Positions 55,501-63,768 of a stretch of DNA of 64,000 nt are shown piece by piece. This DNA comes from Streptomyces albus subsp. albus (lineage in GTDB: Bacteria; Actinomycetota; Actinomycetes; Streptomycetales; Streptomycetaceae). Within the stretch, counting starts at the first letter, position 1. The number at the start of each line of letters is the position of its first letter. The position numbers and the translations under genes were made by a program. Below the pieces are notes generated by a model. It worked only from the letters and a program-made list of their open reading frames with translations, made no database searches and was not told the origin of the DNA. Location: contig NZ_JODR01000010.1 in the NCBI RefSeq assembly GCF_000725885.1, positions 124,001 to 188,000 on the forward strand. The letters are read 5' to 3'.

Positions 55501-56744
55501 CGGACCGCCTCCTGCCCGGCGGGTCCGGCGGCCGGCGCATCGGCGGTCCGGGCGGATGCCGGCGTACGGGGCGCTGCCACGGGCGTGTGCGGTTCGGTCT
55601 CGGCGACGCGTACGGCGTCGAGTGCCCGGCCGAGCATGTCGCGTTCCTCGGGGGCCGCGGCCCGTCCGGGGCGGACGTGGCCGACGAAGTCCTCCGCGAT
55701 CTGCCGGTCGGTGCGGTTGCGCAGCCGAACGGCGTAGGAACGCCGGTCGTCGGTCTCCTCCCGTTCCGGCGCGAAGACGAGGCTGACGATGTGCGGGAAG
55801 CGCTTCTCCAGCCGGGCCATGGGGTCGTGCGGGCGGGCCGGGTCGGTGAGGGTCGCCTCCACCCAGGAATCGGTGTGCTCCTCGTGGGCGGGGTCGGTGA
55901 GCAGTTCGTCGAGGGTGCCGCTCAGCCGGGCGAGGGGCCGGGGGACGGGACAGTGCAGCCGTTCGGCGGTGACGCCGCCGTCGGGCGCGAGGTCGACCAG
56001 CCACATCGACTTGGGGTGCCCGGCCTCGGAGAAGGAGTAGGCGAGCGGGGTGCCCGAGTAGCGCACCCGCTCGGTGATGGTCTGGCAGTTGTGCAGGTGC
56101 CCGAGGGCGGCGTAGTGGACGCCGTCGAAGACGGAGACGGGCACGGAGGCGACACCGCCCACGGTGATGTCCCGTTCGCTGTCGGAGGCCGCGGCGCCGG
56201 TGACGAAGGCGTGTGCCAGCACGACGGCGCGGGTGCCGGCGGGTCTGGCGGCGAGGTCGGCACGGACGCGGTCCATGGCGGCGCCGAGGACGGCGGTGTG
56301 GCTGCCGCCGGTGGCGCCGAGGGTCTGCCGCACGAGTGCGGGCTCCAGGTAGGGGATGCCGTAGACGGCGACCTCACCGCCCCTCTCGTCCGGCAGCAGC
56401 ACGGGCGTGCCGCACGCGCCCGGGTCGGTGCGCAGATGGACACCGGCGCGGTCCATGAGTGCGGCGCCGACGCCCAGCCGGCGGGGCGAGTCGTGGTTGC
56501 CGGAGATCATGACGGTGGGCACGGCGCGTTCCGCGAGGCGGTGCAGCGCGTGGTCGAACATCTCGACGGCGGCCAGGGAGGGCACCGCCCGGTCGTAGAT
56601 GTCACCGGCGACGAGCACGGCGTCCACCGCGCGTTCCTCGACGGTGGCGACCAGATGGTCGAGGAAGGCGCGCTGGGCGTCCAGGAGGCTCACGCGATGG
56701 AAGCTCCGGCCCAGATGCCAGTCCGAGGTGTGCAGCAGACGCAT
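55497..56744 (-). CDS. sbcD: Exonuclease subunit SbcD (Mre11-like nuclease)
   Basis: 415 residues. Metallophosphatase motifs in order: DWHLGR (8-13), GDIYDRAVP, GNHDSPRR, HAFVTG and ALGHLHNCQ, then a capping domain. Nuclease partner of SbcC. Residues after about 385 are a Thr/Ala/Pro tail. ATG 56744 lies 8 nt after TAAGGT, so a leaderless transcript from the PafBC-type promoter is likely; longer starts lie upstream of that promoter's start site. Confidence 0.95.
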   Translation of the reverse strand: MRLLHTSDWHLGRSFHRVSLLDAQRAFLDHLVATVEERAVDAVLVAGDIYDRAVPSLAAVEMFDHALHRLAERAVPTVMISGNHDSPRRLGVGAALMDRAGVHLRTDPGACGTPVLLPDERGGEVAVYGIPYLEPALVRQTLGATGGSHTAVLGAAMDRVRADLAARPAGTRAVVLAHAFVTGAAASDSERDITVGGVASVPVSVFDGVHYAALGHLHNCQTITERVRYSGTPLAYSFSEAGHPKSMWLVDLAPDGGVTAERLHCPVPRPLARLSGTLDELLTDPAHEEHTDSWVEATLTDPARPHDPMARLEKRFPHIVSLVFAPEREETDDRRSYAVRLRNRTDRQIAEDFVGHVRPGRAAAPEERDMLGRALDAVRVAETEPHTPVAAPRTPASARTADAPAAGPAGQEAVR

Positions 56745-56752
56745 GGTCAACG

Positions 56753-56774
56753 ACCTTAAGGCCCGCCACTGACA
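56753..56774 (-). promoter_or_regulatory. PafBC-type DNA damage promoter of sbcDC
   Basis: Minus strand: TGTCAGTG (56774-56767), 8 nt, TAAGGT (56758-56753), 8 nt, ATG. This fits the RecA-independent promoter consensus TTGTCRGTG-N8-TANNNT of mycobacteria except for the first T (C here). Confidence 0.68.
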
Positions 56775-56833
56775 GCCGGTTGCGGCCCCCGGGCCGCACC
56801 GTCCCCGCCGCACCCACCCGGCACGGCACGCGG

Positions 56834-56912
56834 CCGGACCGGTGGCCGGTGGTTGGTGGCCGGGCTGCCGACCGGTGGCCCGGCCGGTAGCCGGGCCGGT
56901 GGCTGGTGGCCG
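56834..56912. repeat. GC-rich simple repeats of CCGGTGGC type
   Basis: Variants of CCGGTGGC, CCGGTAGC and CTGGTGGC follow one another between sbcD and the yigZ-type gene. They can fold in several ways; no gene. Confidence 0.5.
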
Positions 56913-57560
56913 TCAGACGGTGCCGAACGCCTCGCCGCCCAGCTCCAGCCGCGCCTCCCCGGACGTCGCGTCGGCGAGCCAGCCGCGGAAGGCGGGCACG
57001 TCGGCGTCGGGCAGTCCCAGCTCGATGGTGACCTCGGCGCCGTAGCGCACGTCGCGCACCTGGCGTCCGGTGGCGCGCAGGTCGTTCTCCAGCCGGCCGG
57101 CCCGCTGGTGCCCGACCGTGACGGTCACCAGCCGGAAGCGGCGCCGGGTCACGGTGCCGAGGGCGTCCAGCGCCTCGCCGACGACGCCGCCGTAGGCGCG
57201 GATCAGCCCGCCGGCGCCGAGCTTCACACCGCCGAAGTAGCGGGTGACGACGGCGGCCACGTAGCGCACCTCGCGGCGCAGCAGCATCTGGAGCATGGGC
57301 ACCCCGGCGGTGCCGCCCGGTTCGCCGTCGTCGCTGGCCTTCTGGATGCCCGCGTCGGCGCCGATGACGTACGCCCAGCAGTTGTGGTTGGCCCCGGGGT
57401 GCTCGGCGCGGATGCGGGCGACGAACGCCTGGGCGTCGGCCTCGGTGGCCGCGGGGGCGAGTGCGCACAGGAAGCGGGAGCGGTTGATCTCGGTCTCGTG
57501 CACGCCTTCGGCGGCGACGGTCACGTACTCCACGGGTCCGGTGGGCTGGTCCTGCTGCAT
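56913..57560 (-). CDS. YigZ/IMPACT family protein
   Basis: 215 residues. The conserved core is SDDGEPGGTAGVPMLQML and VTRYFGGVKLGAGGLIRAY, with a C-terminal DUF1949 domain. YigZ proteins are implicated in translation or nucleic acid binding, without a settled role. TAGGGT ends 6 nt before the ATG, so leaderless. Confidence 0.92.
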   Translation of the reverse strand: MQQDQPTGPVEYVTVAAEGVHETEINRSRFLCALAPAATEADAQAFVARIRAEHPGANHNCWAYVIGADAGIQKASDDGEPGGTAGVPMLQMLLRREVRYVAAVVTRYFGGVKLGAGGLIRAYGGVVGEALDALGTVTRRRFRLVTVTVGHQRAGRLENDLRATGRQVRDVRYGAEVTIELGLPDADVPAFRGWLADATSGEARLELGGEAFGTV

Positions 57561-57670
57561 CCCGCCACCCTATGGCCCCGGCGACGGGAATCCGCGCGGG
57601 GTGGTGACGGTTGCCCCTGGCAGTGGGCCACAGCCGGCAGTGGTCCGCAGGAGACGGCACGAGGAGACGG

Positions 57671-58096
57671 ATGATGTACGGCGACCCGGCGACGGTGCGC
57701 GAGATCCTGACGCGGCTGGGCGACACCTGGGCGGTGGTGGGGCTGTCCACGAACACGTCGCGGCCGGCCTACGGGGTGGCCGAGGTGCTCCAGCGGTACG
57801 GGAAGCGGATCGTTCCGGTGCACCCGAAGGCGGAGACGGTCCACGGGGAGCGCGGCTACGCGAGCCTGGCCGAGATCCCTTTCCCGGTGGACGTGGTGGA
57901 CGTCTTCGTCAACTCGGCCCTGGCGGGTCAGGTGGCCGACGAGGCGGTGGCGGTGGGCGCCGAGGCGGTCTGGTTCCAGCTGGGCGTGGTGGACGAGGCG
58001 GCGTACGCACGCACCACGGCGGCCGGGCTCAGCATGGTGATGGACCGCTGTCCGGCGATCGAGATCCCCCGGCTGGGGCGCGGCGGAGTGGGCTAG
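57671..58096 (+). CDS. CoA-binding domain protein (YccU-like)
   Basis: 141 residues, a single Rossmann CoA-binding domain: TWAVVGLSTNTSRPAYGVAEVL and the VVDVFVNSALAGQVADEAV and VWFQLGVVDEAA segments. Role unknown. GAGGAG lies 4 nt before ATG 57671. The stop codon TAG is part of the -10 box of the next gene. Confidence 0.9.
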   Translation: MMYGDPATVREILTRLGDTWAVVGLSTNTSRPAYGVAEVLQRYGKRIVPVHPKAETVHGERGYASLAEIPFPVDVVDVFVNSALAGQVADEAVAVGAEAVWFQLGVVDEAAYARTTAAGLSMVMDRCPAIEIPRLGRGGVG

Positions 58097-58106
58097 CGTC
58101 CAGTGC

Positions 58107-58607
58107 ATGGCTGATACACGGACCGCGCGGGTGCGCCGGGCGACGGCGCGGGACGCGGAGGAGATCGTCCGGCTGCGCAGGCTGATGTTCACGGCGATGA
58201 ACGGCACGGACGAGCCCGGCGACTGGGAACGGGAAGCCGTACGGGTGGCCCGGCGGCAGCTGGCACAGGAGCCGTCCCCGCTGCTCGCGCTGGTGGTGGA
58301 CGGCGAGCGGACGGGGCTGGCGGCGTGCGCGGTGGGCAGGGTCGAGGAGCGGCTGCCCGCGCCGGGACATCCGAGCGGCCTGTTCGGTTTCGTGTTCAAC
58401 GTGTGCACGGACGAGGCGTACCGCGGGCGGGGATACGCGCGGGCGGCGACGGAGGCGCTGCTGGCGGAGTTCGCGCGCCGCGGCGTCACGCGCGTGGATC
58501 TGCACGCGACGCCGGAGGCGGAGGCGATGTACCGGTCCCTGGGCTTCGCGGAGCACTCCATCGCGCTGTCGCTGGACGTGAGCGGTCAGCGCCGCCCGCA
58601 CGGCTGA
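58107..58607 (+). CDS. GNAT family N-acetyltransferase
   Basis: 166 residues. Motif A VCTDEAYRGRGYARAATEALL and the final ATPEAEAMYRSLGF motif. Acceptor unknown. TAGCGT (58094-58099) is 7 nt before the ATG and shares its TAG with the upstream stop codon, a leaderless start. Confidence 0.9.
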   Translation: MADTRTARVRRATARDAEEIVRLRRLMFTAMNGTDEPGDWEREAVRVARRQLAQEPSPLLALVVDGERTGLAACAVGRVEERLPAPGHPSGLFGFVFNVCTDEAYRGRGYARAATEALLAEFARRGVTRVDLHATPEAEAMYRSLGFAEHSIALSLDVSGQRRPHG

Positions 58608-58651
58608 GCCGGCCCGTCCCCCGTTCCGCGCCGCGTGCCGGGGCCCAACCC

Positions 58652-59212
58652 CTAGATCCGCTGGCCGAGCTCTTCGACGACCTCGGCGCCGGGCAGCGTG
58701 GCCAGCGCCTTGCCCGGCAGGATCAGCTTGCCGCGGCGGCTGCCGCTGCCGACGAGGACCCAGGGCAGTTCGGCGACGGCGGCGTCGATCAGCAGCGGCC
58801 AGTCGCCGGGCAGTCCGACGGGCGTGATCCCGCCGTACTCCATGCCGGTCTCGCTCACGGCCGTCTCGTGCGGCGCGAACGAGACCTTCCGCGCGCCGAG
58901 TTCGCGCCGGGCCGCGCCGTTGACGTCGAGCCGGCAGGAGGAGAGGACCACACCGGCGGCCAGGGTGCGCTCCCCGCCGCGCTTGGCGGAGATGACGACG
59001 CAGTTCGCCGAGGTCTCCAGGAGGTCCTTGCCGTAGGTCTCGACGAAGACGGCGGTGTCCGCCTTCTCCGGGTCGGTCTCGACGTACAGCAGCTGGTCGG
59101 CGGGTACGGGGCCCGCCCAGCCGCGGACGGCCGCGGCGACGGGTGCGGTGAGCCGGTCCAGAACCTCGGGGGCCGGCCAGGCGTTGTCGAAGTCTCCGAT
59201 GGGTGCTCGCAT
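58652..59212 (-). CDS. YbaK/EbsC family (aminoacyl-tRNA deacylase-like) protein
   Basis: 186 residues. The YbaK fold shows CVVISAKRGGERTLAAGVVL, the KVSFAPHETAVSETGMEYGGITPVG block with the GGITP-type loop, and KLILPGKALATLPGAEVVE. Members hydrolyse mischarged tRNAs such as Cys-tRNAPro; specificity here is unknown. Leaderless: TAAAGT is 6 nt before the ATG. Confidence 0.9.
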   Translation of the reverse strand: MRAPIGDFDNAWPAPEVLDRLTAPVAAAVRGWAGPVPADQLLYVETDPEKADTAVFVETYGKDLLETSANCVVISAKRGGERTLAAGVVLSSCRLDVNGAARRELGARKVSFAPHETAVSETGMEYGGITPVGLPGDWPLLIDAAVAELPWVLVGSGSRRGKLILPGKALATLPGAEVVEELGQRI

Positions 59213-59218
59213 GCGGGC

Positions 59219-59247
59219 ACTTTAGCCACTCGCGCGGCGGTCGTCAG
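59219..59247 (-). promoter_or_regulatory. Leaderless promoter of the YbaK-type gene
   Basis: Minus strand CTGACG (59247-59242), exactly 17 nt, TAAAGT (59224-59219), 6 nt, ATG 59212. The -35 box overlaps the end of the XRE-cupin gene. Confidence 0.6.
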
Positions 59248-59831
59248 CGCGGCTCGGGAACCGAGACGGCCATGGTCATCTCCACGGGTTCGGTGCCGTC
59301 GTTGCGGTAACCGTGCGGGACGTGGGAGGAGAAGCACGCGGAGGTGCCGGCGGGCACGGTGTGGTCACTGCCGTCCACCTGAAGGGTGAGGGTGCCGGTC
59401 GCGACGTGGACGAGTTCGGTGGTGCCGGCCGGGTGCGGGTCGGAGAGGCTGGCGTCGCCGGGCATCAGCCGCCAGTGCCACAGCTCCAGCGGCCCGGGTG
59501 CCTCGGTGCCCGCCAGCAGGGTGCTGTGGCTGCCGGACTCGGTGGACCACAGCCGGATGGCCTGCTCGGGCGGCACCAGTCGGACCTGCGGCCCCTGCTC
59601 GTGGTCGAGCAGGGAGGTGATGCTCACCCCGAGCGCGTCACCGATCTTGACGACGGTGCCGACGCTGGGGTTGGTGCGCGCCTGCTCGATCTGGATGAGC
59701 ATGCCCCGGCTGACCCCCGCCCGTGCGGCGAGCGCGTCCAGGGTGAAGCCCCGTTCGGCACGCAGGTGTCTGAGGTTGCGGGCAAGGGCCTGGGTGAGCT
59801 GGTCGAGGTCCGTCACGGCGTTCCGCACCAT
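59244..59831 (-). CDS. XRE family regulator with C-terminal cupin domain
   Basis: 195 residues. HTH 12-66 (TLDALAARAGVSRGMLIQIEQARTNPSVGTV-type, very close to the family) and a cupin 2 barrel (about 110-190, HPAGTTELVHVATGTLTL and FSSHVPHGYRNDG). Such regulators sense small metabolites. Divergent from an EamA exporter across a long inverted repeat, so it most likely controls that exporter. The start lacks a ribosome binding site. Confidence 0.93.
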   Translation of the reverse strand: MVRNAVTDLDQLTQALARNLRHLRAERGFTLDALAARAGVSRGMLIQIEQARTNPSVGTVVKIGDALGVSITSLLDHEQGPQVRLVPPEQAIRLWSTESGSHSTLLAGTEAPGPLELWHWRLMPGDASLSDPHPAGTTELVHVATGTLTLQVDGSDHTVPAGTSACFSSHVPHGYRNDGTEPVEMTMAVSVPEPR

Positions 59832-59850
59832 CCAAAATAATCAATGACAG

Positions 59851-59905
59851 AGTGCACTGTGGTGAACTACGGTGTGCTGCACTTGACCGTTCACCACACT
59901 GTACT
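59851..59905. promoter_or_regulatory. Long inverted repeat between the XRE-cupin and EamA genes
   Basis: Arms 59851-59867 and 59889-59905 (17 nt each) match at 15 positions, with a perfect 10-nt core TGTGGTGAAC / GTTCACCACA. The 21-nt spacer contains TTGACC, a likely -35 box for the exporter gene. It is the obvious operator for the XRE-cupin protein. Confidence 0.7.
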
Positions 59906-59920
59906 GCGAGGGTTCACGAG

Positions 59921-60793
59921 ATGACCGCTGTGTTCGCGCTGGCCACCAGTCTCCTGTGGGGGCTGGCCGATTTCGGGGGCGGCATGCTGAGCAAACGCCT
60001 GCGCGAGCTGACCGTTGTCGTCGTCTCCCAGGGCGCCGCCTGCCTGGTGCTCGGCGGCATCGTGCTGGGCACCGGCGCCTGGAGCGAACTGGACGCCCGG
60101 CTGCTGTGGTGCGCCGTGGCGGCGGGCGCCATCGGACCGGTGTCGATGCTGTGCTTCTACCGGGCGCTGGCCGTCGGACCGATGGGGGTGGTCTCCCCCG
60201 TCGCCACCCTCGGCAGCGTGGCGGTGCCCGTCGCCGTCGGCATGGTGCTGCACGGCGAGCGGCCCGGCCTGATCCAGGCGGCCGGCAGCCTCGTCGCGGT
60301 CACCGGCGTCGTACTCGCCGGCGGCATCGGCGGCGGGGGCGCACCGGTACGGCAGCGGACGATCCTGCTGACGCTGGTGGCCGCCTTCGGCTTCGGCGCC
60401 ACGATGAGCCTCGTCGCCGAAGCGTCCATGACGGTCACCGGCCTGTTCCTCACCCTGTTCGTGCAACGGCTGGTCAACGTCGTCGTCGGCGGCGGCGCCC
60501 TGTTCGTCTCGGCACGGCGCGGCACCCCCGCCCTGCCCGAGGCGGGGATGCGCGCCGTGTGGGGCTCGCTGCCCGCCCTCGCGTTCGTCGGGCTGGCCGA
60601 CGTCGCCGCCAACGGCACCTACGCGGTGGCCGCCCAGCACGGTCCGGTCACCGTCGCCGCCGTACTCGCCTCCCTGTACCCGGTGGTCACCGCACTGGCC
60701 GCGCGCGGCGTCCTGCGGGAGCGGTTGCAGGGCCTCCAGACGGCCGGCGCGGGGCTCGCGCTGCTCGGCACGGTGCTGCTGGCCTCGGGATGA
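59921..60793 (+). CDS. EamA/DMT family transporter
   Basis: 290 residues, ten hydrophobic segments in two EamA repeats (VFALATSLLWGLADFGGG and the GPVTVAAVLASLYPVVTALAA segment that closes repeat two). Probably exports an amino acid or other small metabolite. ATG 59921 follows GAGGGT by 7 nt. Controlled most likely by the divergent XRE-cupin regulator. Confidence 0.9.
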   Translation: MTAVFALATSLLWGLADFGGGMLSKRLRELTVVVVSQGAACLVLGGIVLGTGAWSELDARLLWCAVAAGAIGPVSMLCFYRALAVGPMGVVSPVATLGSVAVPVAVGMVLHGERPGLIQAAGSLVAVTGVVLAGGIGGGGAPVRQRTILLTLVAAFGFGATMSLVAEASMTVTGLFLTLFVQRLVNVVVGGGALFVSARRGTPALPEAGMRAVWGSLPALAFVGLADVAANGTYAVAAQHGPVTVAAVLASLYPVVTALAARGVLRERLQGLQTAGAGLALLGTVLLASG

Positions 60794-60810
60794 CGGCCGG
60801 TGCCCGGTCC

Positions 60811-61542
60811 TCACCCCTCGCCGCCCGGCTGCTGGGGCAGTTCGGCCAGCGCGAGCAGTTCCTGCGGAGTGACCCCCTCGGGGACGGGCACCGGCGGCGG
60901 GGTGCGCAGCGGCGGCTGCCACCCCTTCTCGGGGTCGAGCCGGCGCACCACCTTCGCGGGCGCTCCGGCCACCACCGCGTGGTCGGGCACCCGGCCCCGC
61001 ACCACGGCGCCGGCCGCCACCACGACGTTCCGGCCCAGTGTCGCCCCCGGCAGGACGACCGCTCCGGCACCGATCCAGCTGCCCGGCCCGATCTCCACGG
61101 GCGCGGTGCGCGGCCACTGCTTGCCGACGGGGCGGGCCGGATCGTCGTAGGAGTGGTTCGTGGAGGTGATGTACACGTACGGGCCGCAGAAGACGTCGTC
61201 TCCGACCTCCACCCGGGTGTCCGCGATGATGTGGCTCCCGCGGCCCAGCACCACGCCGTTGCCGAGCCGCAGCACGGTGTCGGGACCCAGGTCCAGGTCC
61301 GGCATCATCCCCGCGGTCAGCGTGACGTCCTGGCCGATGACGCAGTGGTCGCCCAGCTCGATCCACGGGGTGCCGAAGACCGTGCCCTGCGGGAAGGCCA
61401 GCCTGGTGCCGGTACCGATACGGCGGAAGGCGTACGGGCCCGGGCGCCGCGCGGTGACGGCGCCGGCGCTCTGGACCCGCCGCCAGATGCCGTGCAGGGC
61501 GCGGGAGCTGAGGGACGAGAACGTGTTCCTGAGGGATGGCAC
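60811..61542 (-). CDS. Left-handed beta-helix acyltransferase
   Basis: 243 residues. Hexapeptide repeats run through the middle (VIGQDVTLTAG, VLGRGSHIIADTRVEVGDDVF, WIGAGAVVLPGATLGRNVVVAAGAVV), with STNHSYDD before the last coils. The group includes sugar O-acetyltransferases. I start at GTG 61542, 6 nt after TACCGT and where conservation seems to begin; GTG 61593 is an alternative. Confidence 0.88.
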   Translation of the reverse strand: MPSLRNTFSSLSSRALHGIWRRVQSAGAVTARRPGPYAFRRIGTGTRLAFPQGTVFGTPWIELGDHCVIGQDVTLTAGMMPDLDLGPDTVLRLGNGVVLGRGSHIIADTRVEVGDDVFCGPYVYITSTNHSYDDPARPVGKQWPRTAPVEIGPGSWIGAGAVVLPGATLGRNVVVAAGAVVRGRVPDHAVVAGAPAKVVRRLDPEKGWQPPLRTPPPVPVPEGVTPQELLALAELPQQPGGEG

Positions 61543-61655
61543 GCGGTCACGGTAGCGCCCGCGGCGTCCGCCGCTCCCGGTGAGGTTCCTCACGAGTAGC
61601 TTCCGGGCCCGCGCCCGGGGCGCACTGCCCGCCGTGCGTCAGGAACCGCCGTGCG

Positions 61656-62204
61656 TCAGGAAGTGGCGGGCCGGCCGTCCGTGGACGCCTCGCGGTGCCG
61701 CTGGGCGAGTTCCATATAGGCGAGTGCGTTCAGGCGCACGCCCTCGCGTTCCTCGTCGGTCAGCTCGCGCCGCACCTTGCCGGGCACGCCCGCGACGAGG
61801 GAGCCGGGCGGCACGACCATGCCCTGCGGCACCAGTGTCTGGGCCGCCACGAGGGAGCCGGCGCCGATGTGGGCGCCGTTGAGGACGGTGGCGCCCATCC
61901 CGATGAGGACGTCGTCCTCGACGGTGCAGCCGTGCAGCACCGCGTTGTGGCCCACGGTCACCCGCGCCCCGACGGTGACGGGAAAGCCGGGATCGCCGTG
62001 GACGGTGCAGTTGTCCTGCACATTGCTGTCCTCACCCAGCACGATGGGCCCCGCGTCGGCGCGCAGCACCGCGCCGTACCACAGGCTCGAACCGGCGGCC
62101 ATGGTCACCTCACCGGCGACGACGGAGGCCGGCGCGCGGAAGGCGCCCGCGTCCAGCCGGGGCGCGTGTCCGCCGACGGTGACGACCAGTCCTTGTGCTG
62201 TCAT
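61656..62204 (-). CDS. Gamma-carbonic anhydrase-like protein
   Basis: 182 residues. Hexapeptide-repeat fold with the metal-binding pattern: NVQDNCTVHGDPG, VGHNAVLHGCTV and the GMGATVLNG coil, then a C-terminal helix. Close to YrdA/PaaY-type proteins, which may be zinc or cobalt enzymes; carbonic anhydrase activity is not certain. GGAG lies 9 nt before the ATG. Confidence 0.9.
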   Translation of the reverse strand: MTAQGLVVTVGGHAPRLDAGAFRAPASVVAGEVTMAAGSSLWYGAVLRADAGPIVLGEDSNVQDNCTVHGDPGFPVTVGARVTVGHNAVLHGCTVEDDVLIGMGATVLNGAHIGAGSLVAAQTLVPQGMVVPPGSLVAGVPGKVRRELTDEEREGVRLNALAYMELAQRHREASTDGRPATS

Positions 62205-62298
62205 TGCCGCGCTCCGCTTCCGCGCCCTTCGTCCGGGGCGCTGTCCGTCGTCCGACGCGCTGTTCGACCGGTTCGTACGGGCCGTACCGCCCGCCGCC

Positions 62299-63057
62299 TC
62301 AATCCCCGGCGGGTGCGGGGGCCGGCCCCTCCTCCTGGGCGGCCACCCCGGCCGGTGCCGGGCCGCGCCCCGCCCCGTCGGCCGGCGGGACGACCGTCGC
62401 GGAGTCCGCCGCGGAGTCCGCCGCCGCGTGAGCCGTCTCCGTCTCCTCGGAGGCCGCCGCCTTCCCCGCCCGGCGCTTGACGATCACCATGGAGGCGAGA
62501 CCGATCAGCACGGCGGCGACCAGGCCCAGCCAGGAGAACCGCTTGAGCCAGGCCTCGGCCACGATGCCGACGTAGTAGATGACGGCGGTGGTGCCGCCGG
62601 CCCAGACGACACCGCCCAGCACGTTCGCGGTCAGGAACTTCCAGTAGGGCATCTTGAGCACCCCGGCCAGCGGCCCGGCGAAGATGCGCAGCAGTGCGAT
62701 GAAGCGGCCGAAGAAGACCGCCCACATGCCCCACCGCTGGAAGGACCGCTCGGCCGTCGCCACATGGCTGGGCCCGAAGTGCTTGGGGAACTTCCGGCCC
62801 AGCCATTCCAGCAGGGGCTTGCCGCCCTTGCGGCCGATGCCGTAGCCGATGGAGTCGCCGATGATGGCACCGGCCGTGGCCGAGGCCCCCAGGACGACCG
62901 GGTCGATGTGGCCCTGCTGGGAGGCCAGCAGCGCGGAGCTGACCAGCACGATCTCGCCGGGGAGCGGGATGCCCAGGCTCTCCAGGCCGATGACGACCCC
63001 CACCAGGAGGTACACGCTGACGGCCGGGACGCTCTCCAGCCACTCCTGGATGTGCAA
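62299..63057 (-). CDS. DedA family membrane protein
   Basis: 252 residues. ESLGIPLPGEIVLVSSALLA (re-entrant loop), GDSIGYGIGRKGGKPLLE and FGRFIALLRIFAGPLAG are diagnostic. Lipid carrier flippase family. The C-terminal 45 residues are an Ala/Pro/Glu-rich tail. The start is TTG 63057, with AGAGGAAG 7 nt upstream and no ATG or GTG nearby. Confidence 0.92.
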   Translation of the reverse strand: MHIQEWLESVPAVSVYLLVGVVIGLESLGIPLPGEIVLVSSALLASQQGHIDPVVLGASATAGAIIGDSIGYGIGRKGGKPLLEWLGRKFPKHFGPSHVATAERSFQRWGMWAVFFGRFIALLRIFAGPLAGVLKMPYWKFLTANVLGGVVWAGGTTAVIYYVGIVAEAWLKRFSWLGLVAAVLIGLASMVIVKRRAGKAAASEETETAHAAADSAADSATVVPPADGAGRGPAPAGVAAQEEGPAPAPAGD

Positions 63058-63154
63058 CTACGGCTTCCTCTCACGGCATTCGGGCTCGGTCTCGGAAGCC
63101 TACTCGACATGCCGCGCAGGTGTGCGCACGGGCCGCTGCGGGCCGGCCGGGGCC

Positions 63155-63610
63155 TCAGTCGTTGGGCCGCAGGGTCCACACGATGGTCATCTCGCTGGTG
63201 ACGACGCCGTCGGGGCGGGTGAGGGTGACCTTCACCGGGAATTCGGGGCGCTCCCCGCGGTCCAGTTCGGCGACCACCTCGGCGGCCGGGCGGCCCAGCC
63301 GGGCGGTGGCGGTGACGACGCCTTTGGCGATCTTCTTGAAGTCCAGTTCCACGTGCACCGGCAGTGGCACCGCACGGGAGAGCTGGTCGGCGAAGGCGGC
63401 GAGGGTGATCGCGCCGCTGGCCGATTCGGCGAGCGTGAACATGGCACCCGCGTGCGGGCCGCCGACGTGGTTGTGGAACGCGCTCTGATCGGGCAGGGCG
63501 ACGACGACCCGTTCGGGCGAGGTCTCCAGGTACTCCAGGTTGAGGGTGCGCGCCATCGGCACGGCGGCCGTCATCATCGCGCCGATGTCCGGCTGTGACT
63601 CTGTCGTCAT
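63155..63610 (-). CDS. DUF4442 hotdog-fold thioesterase-like protein
   Basis: 151 residues. HNHVGGPHAGAMFTLAESASG is the hotdog active-site helix region; the fold then continues VHVELDFKKIAKGVVTATA. Likely an acyl-CoA thioesterase of unknown substrate. TAACGT 6 nt before the ATG indicates a leaderless mRNA. Confidence 0.9.
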   Translation of the reverse strand: MTTESQPDIGAMMTAAVPMARTLNLEYLETSPERVVVALPDQSAFHNHVGGPHAGAMFTLAESASGAITLAAFADQLSRAVPLPVHVELDFKKIAKGVVTATARLGRPAAEVVAELDRGERPEFPVKVTLTRPDGVVTSEMTIVWTLRPND

Positions 63611-63655
63611 GCCCGCACGTTACCACCCAGTAACCGGAGTGGGGAGGGCCCCTCT

Positions 63656-63688
63656 TTCCCGCTTCCTTCCCGCTTCCTTCCCGCTTCG
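63656..63688. repeat. Three tandem 11-bp repeats (TTCCCGCTTCC)
   Basis: 2.9 copies in direct succession in the 158-nt divergent gap between the hotdog gene and the last gene. No function assigned. Confidence 0.6.
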
Positions 63689-63768
63689 GCCGCAGTCGTG
63701 TAGCGGGTCCGTACCGATCCACGGACGGCCGTGGCCGGGGCACCGGACGCACCATAGGGTTATCGGCC

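Noticed and set aside
52204..55737. Open frame of 1177 codons antisense to sbcC
   Set aside because: Shadow of sbcC, whose motifs are complete on the other strand.
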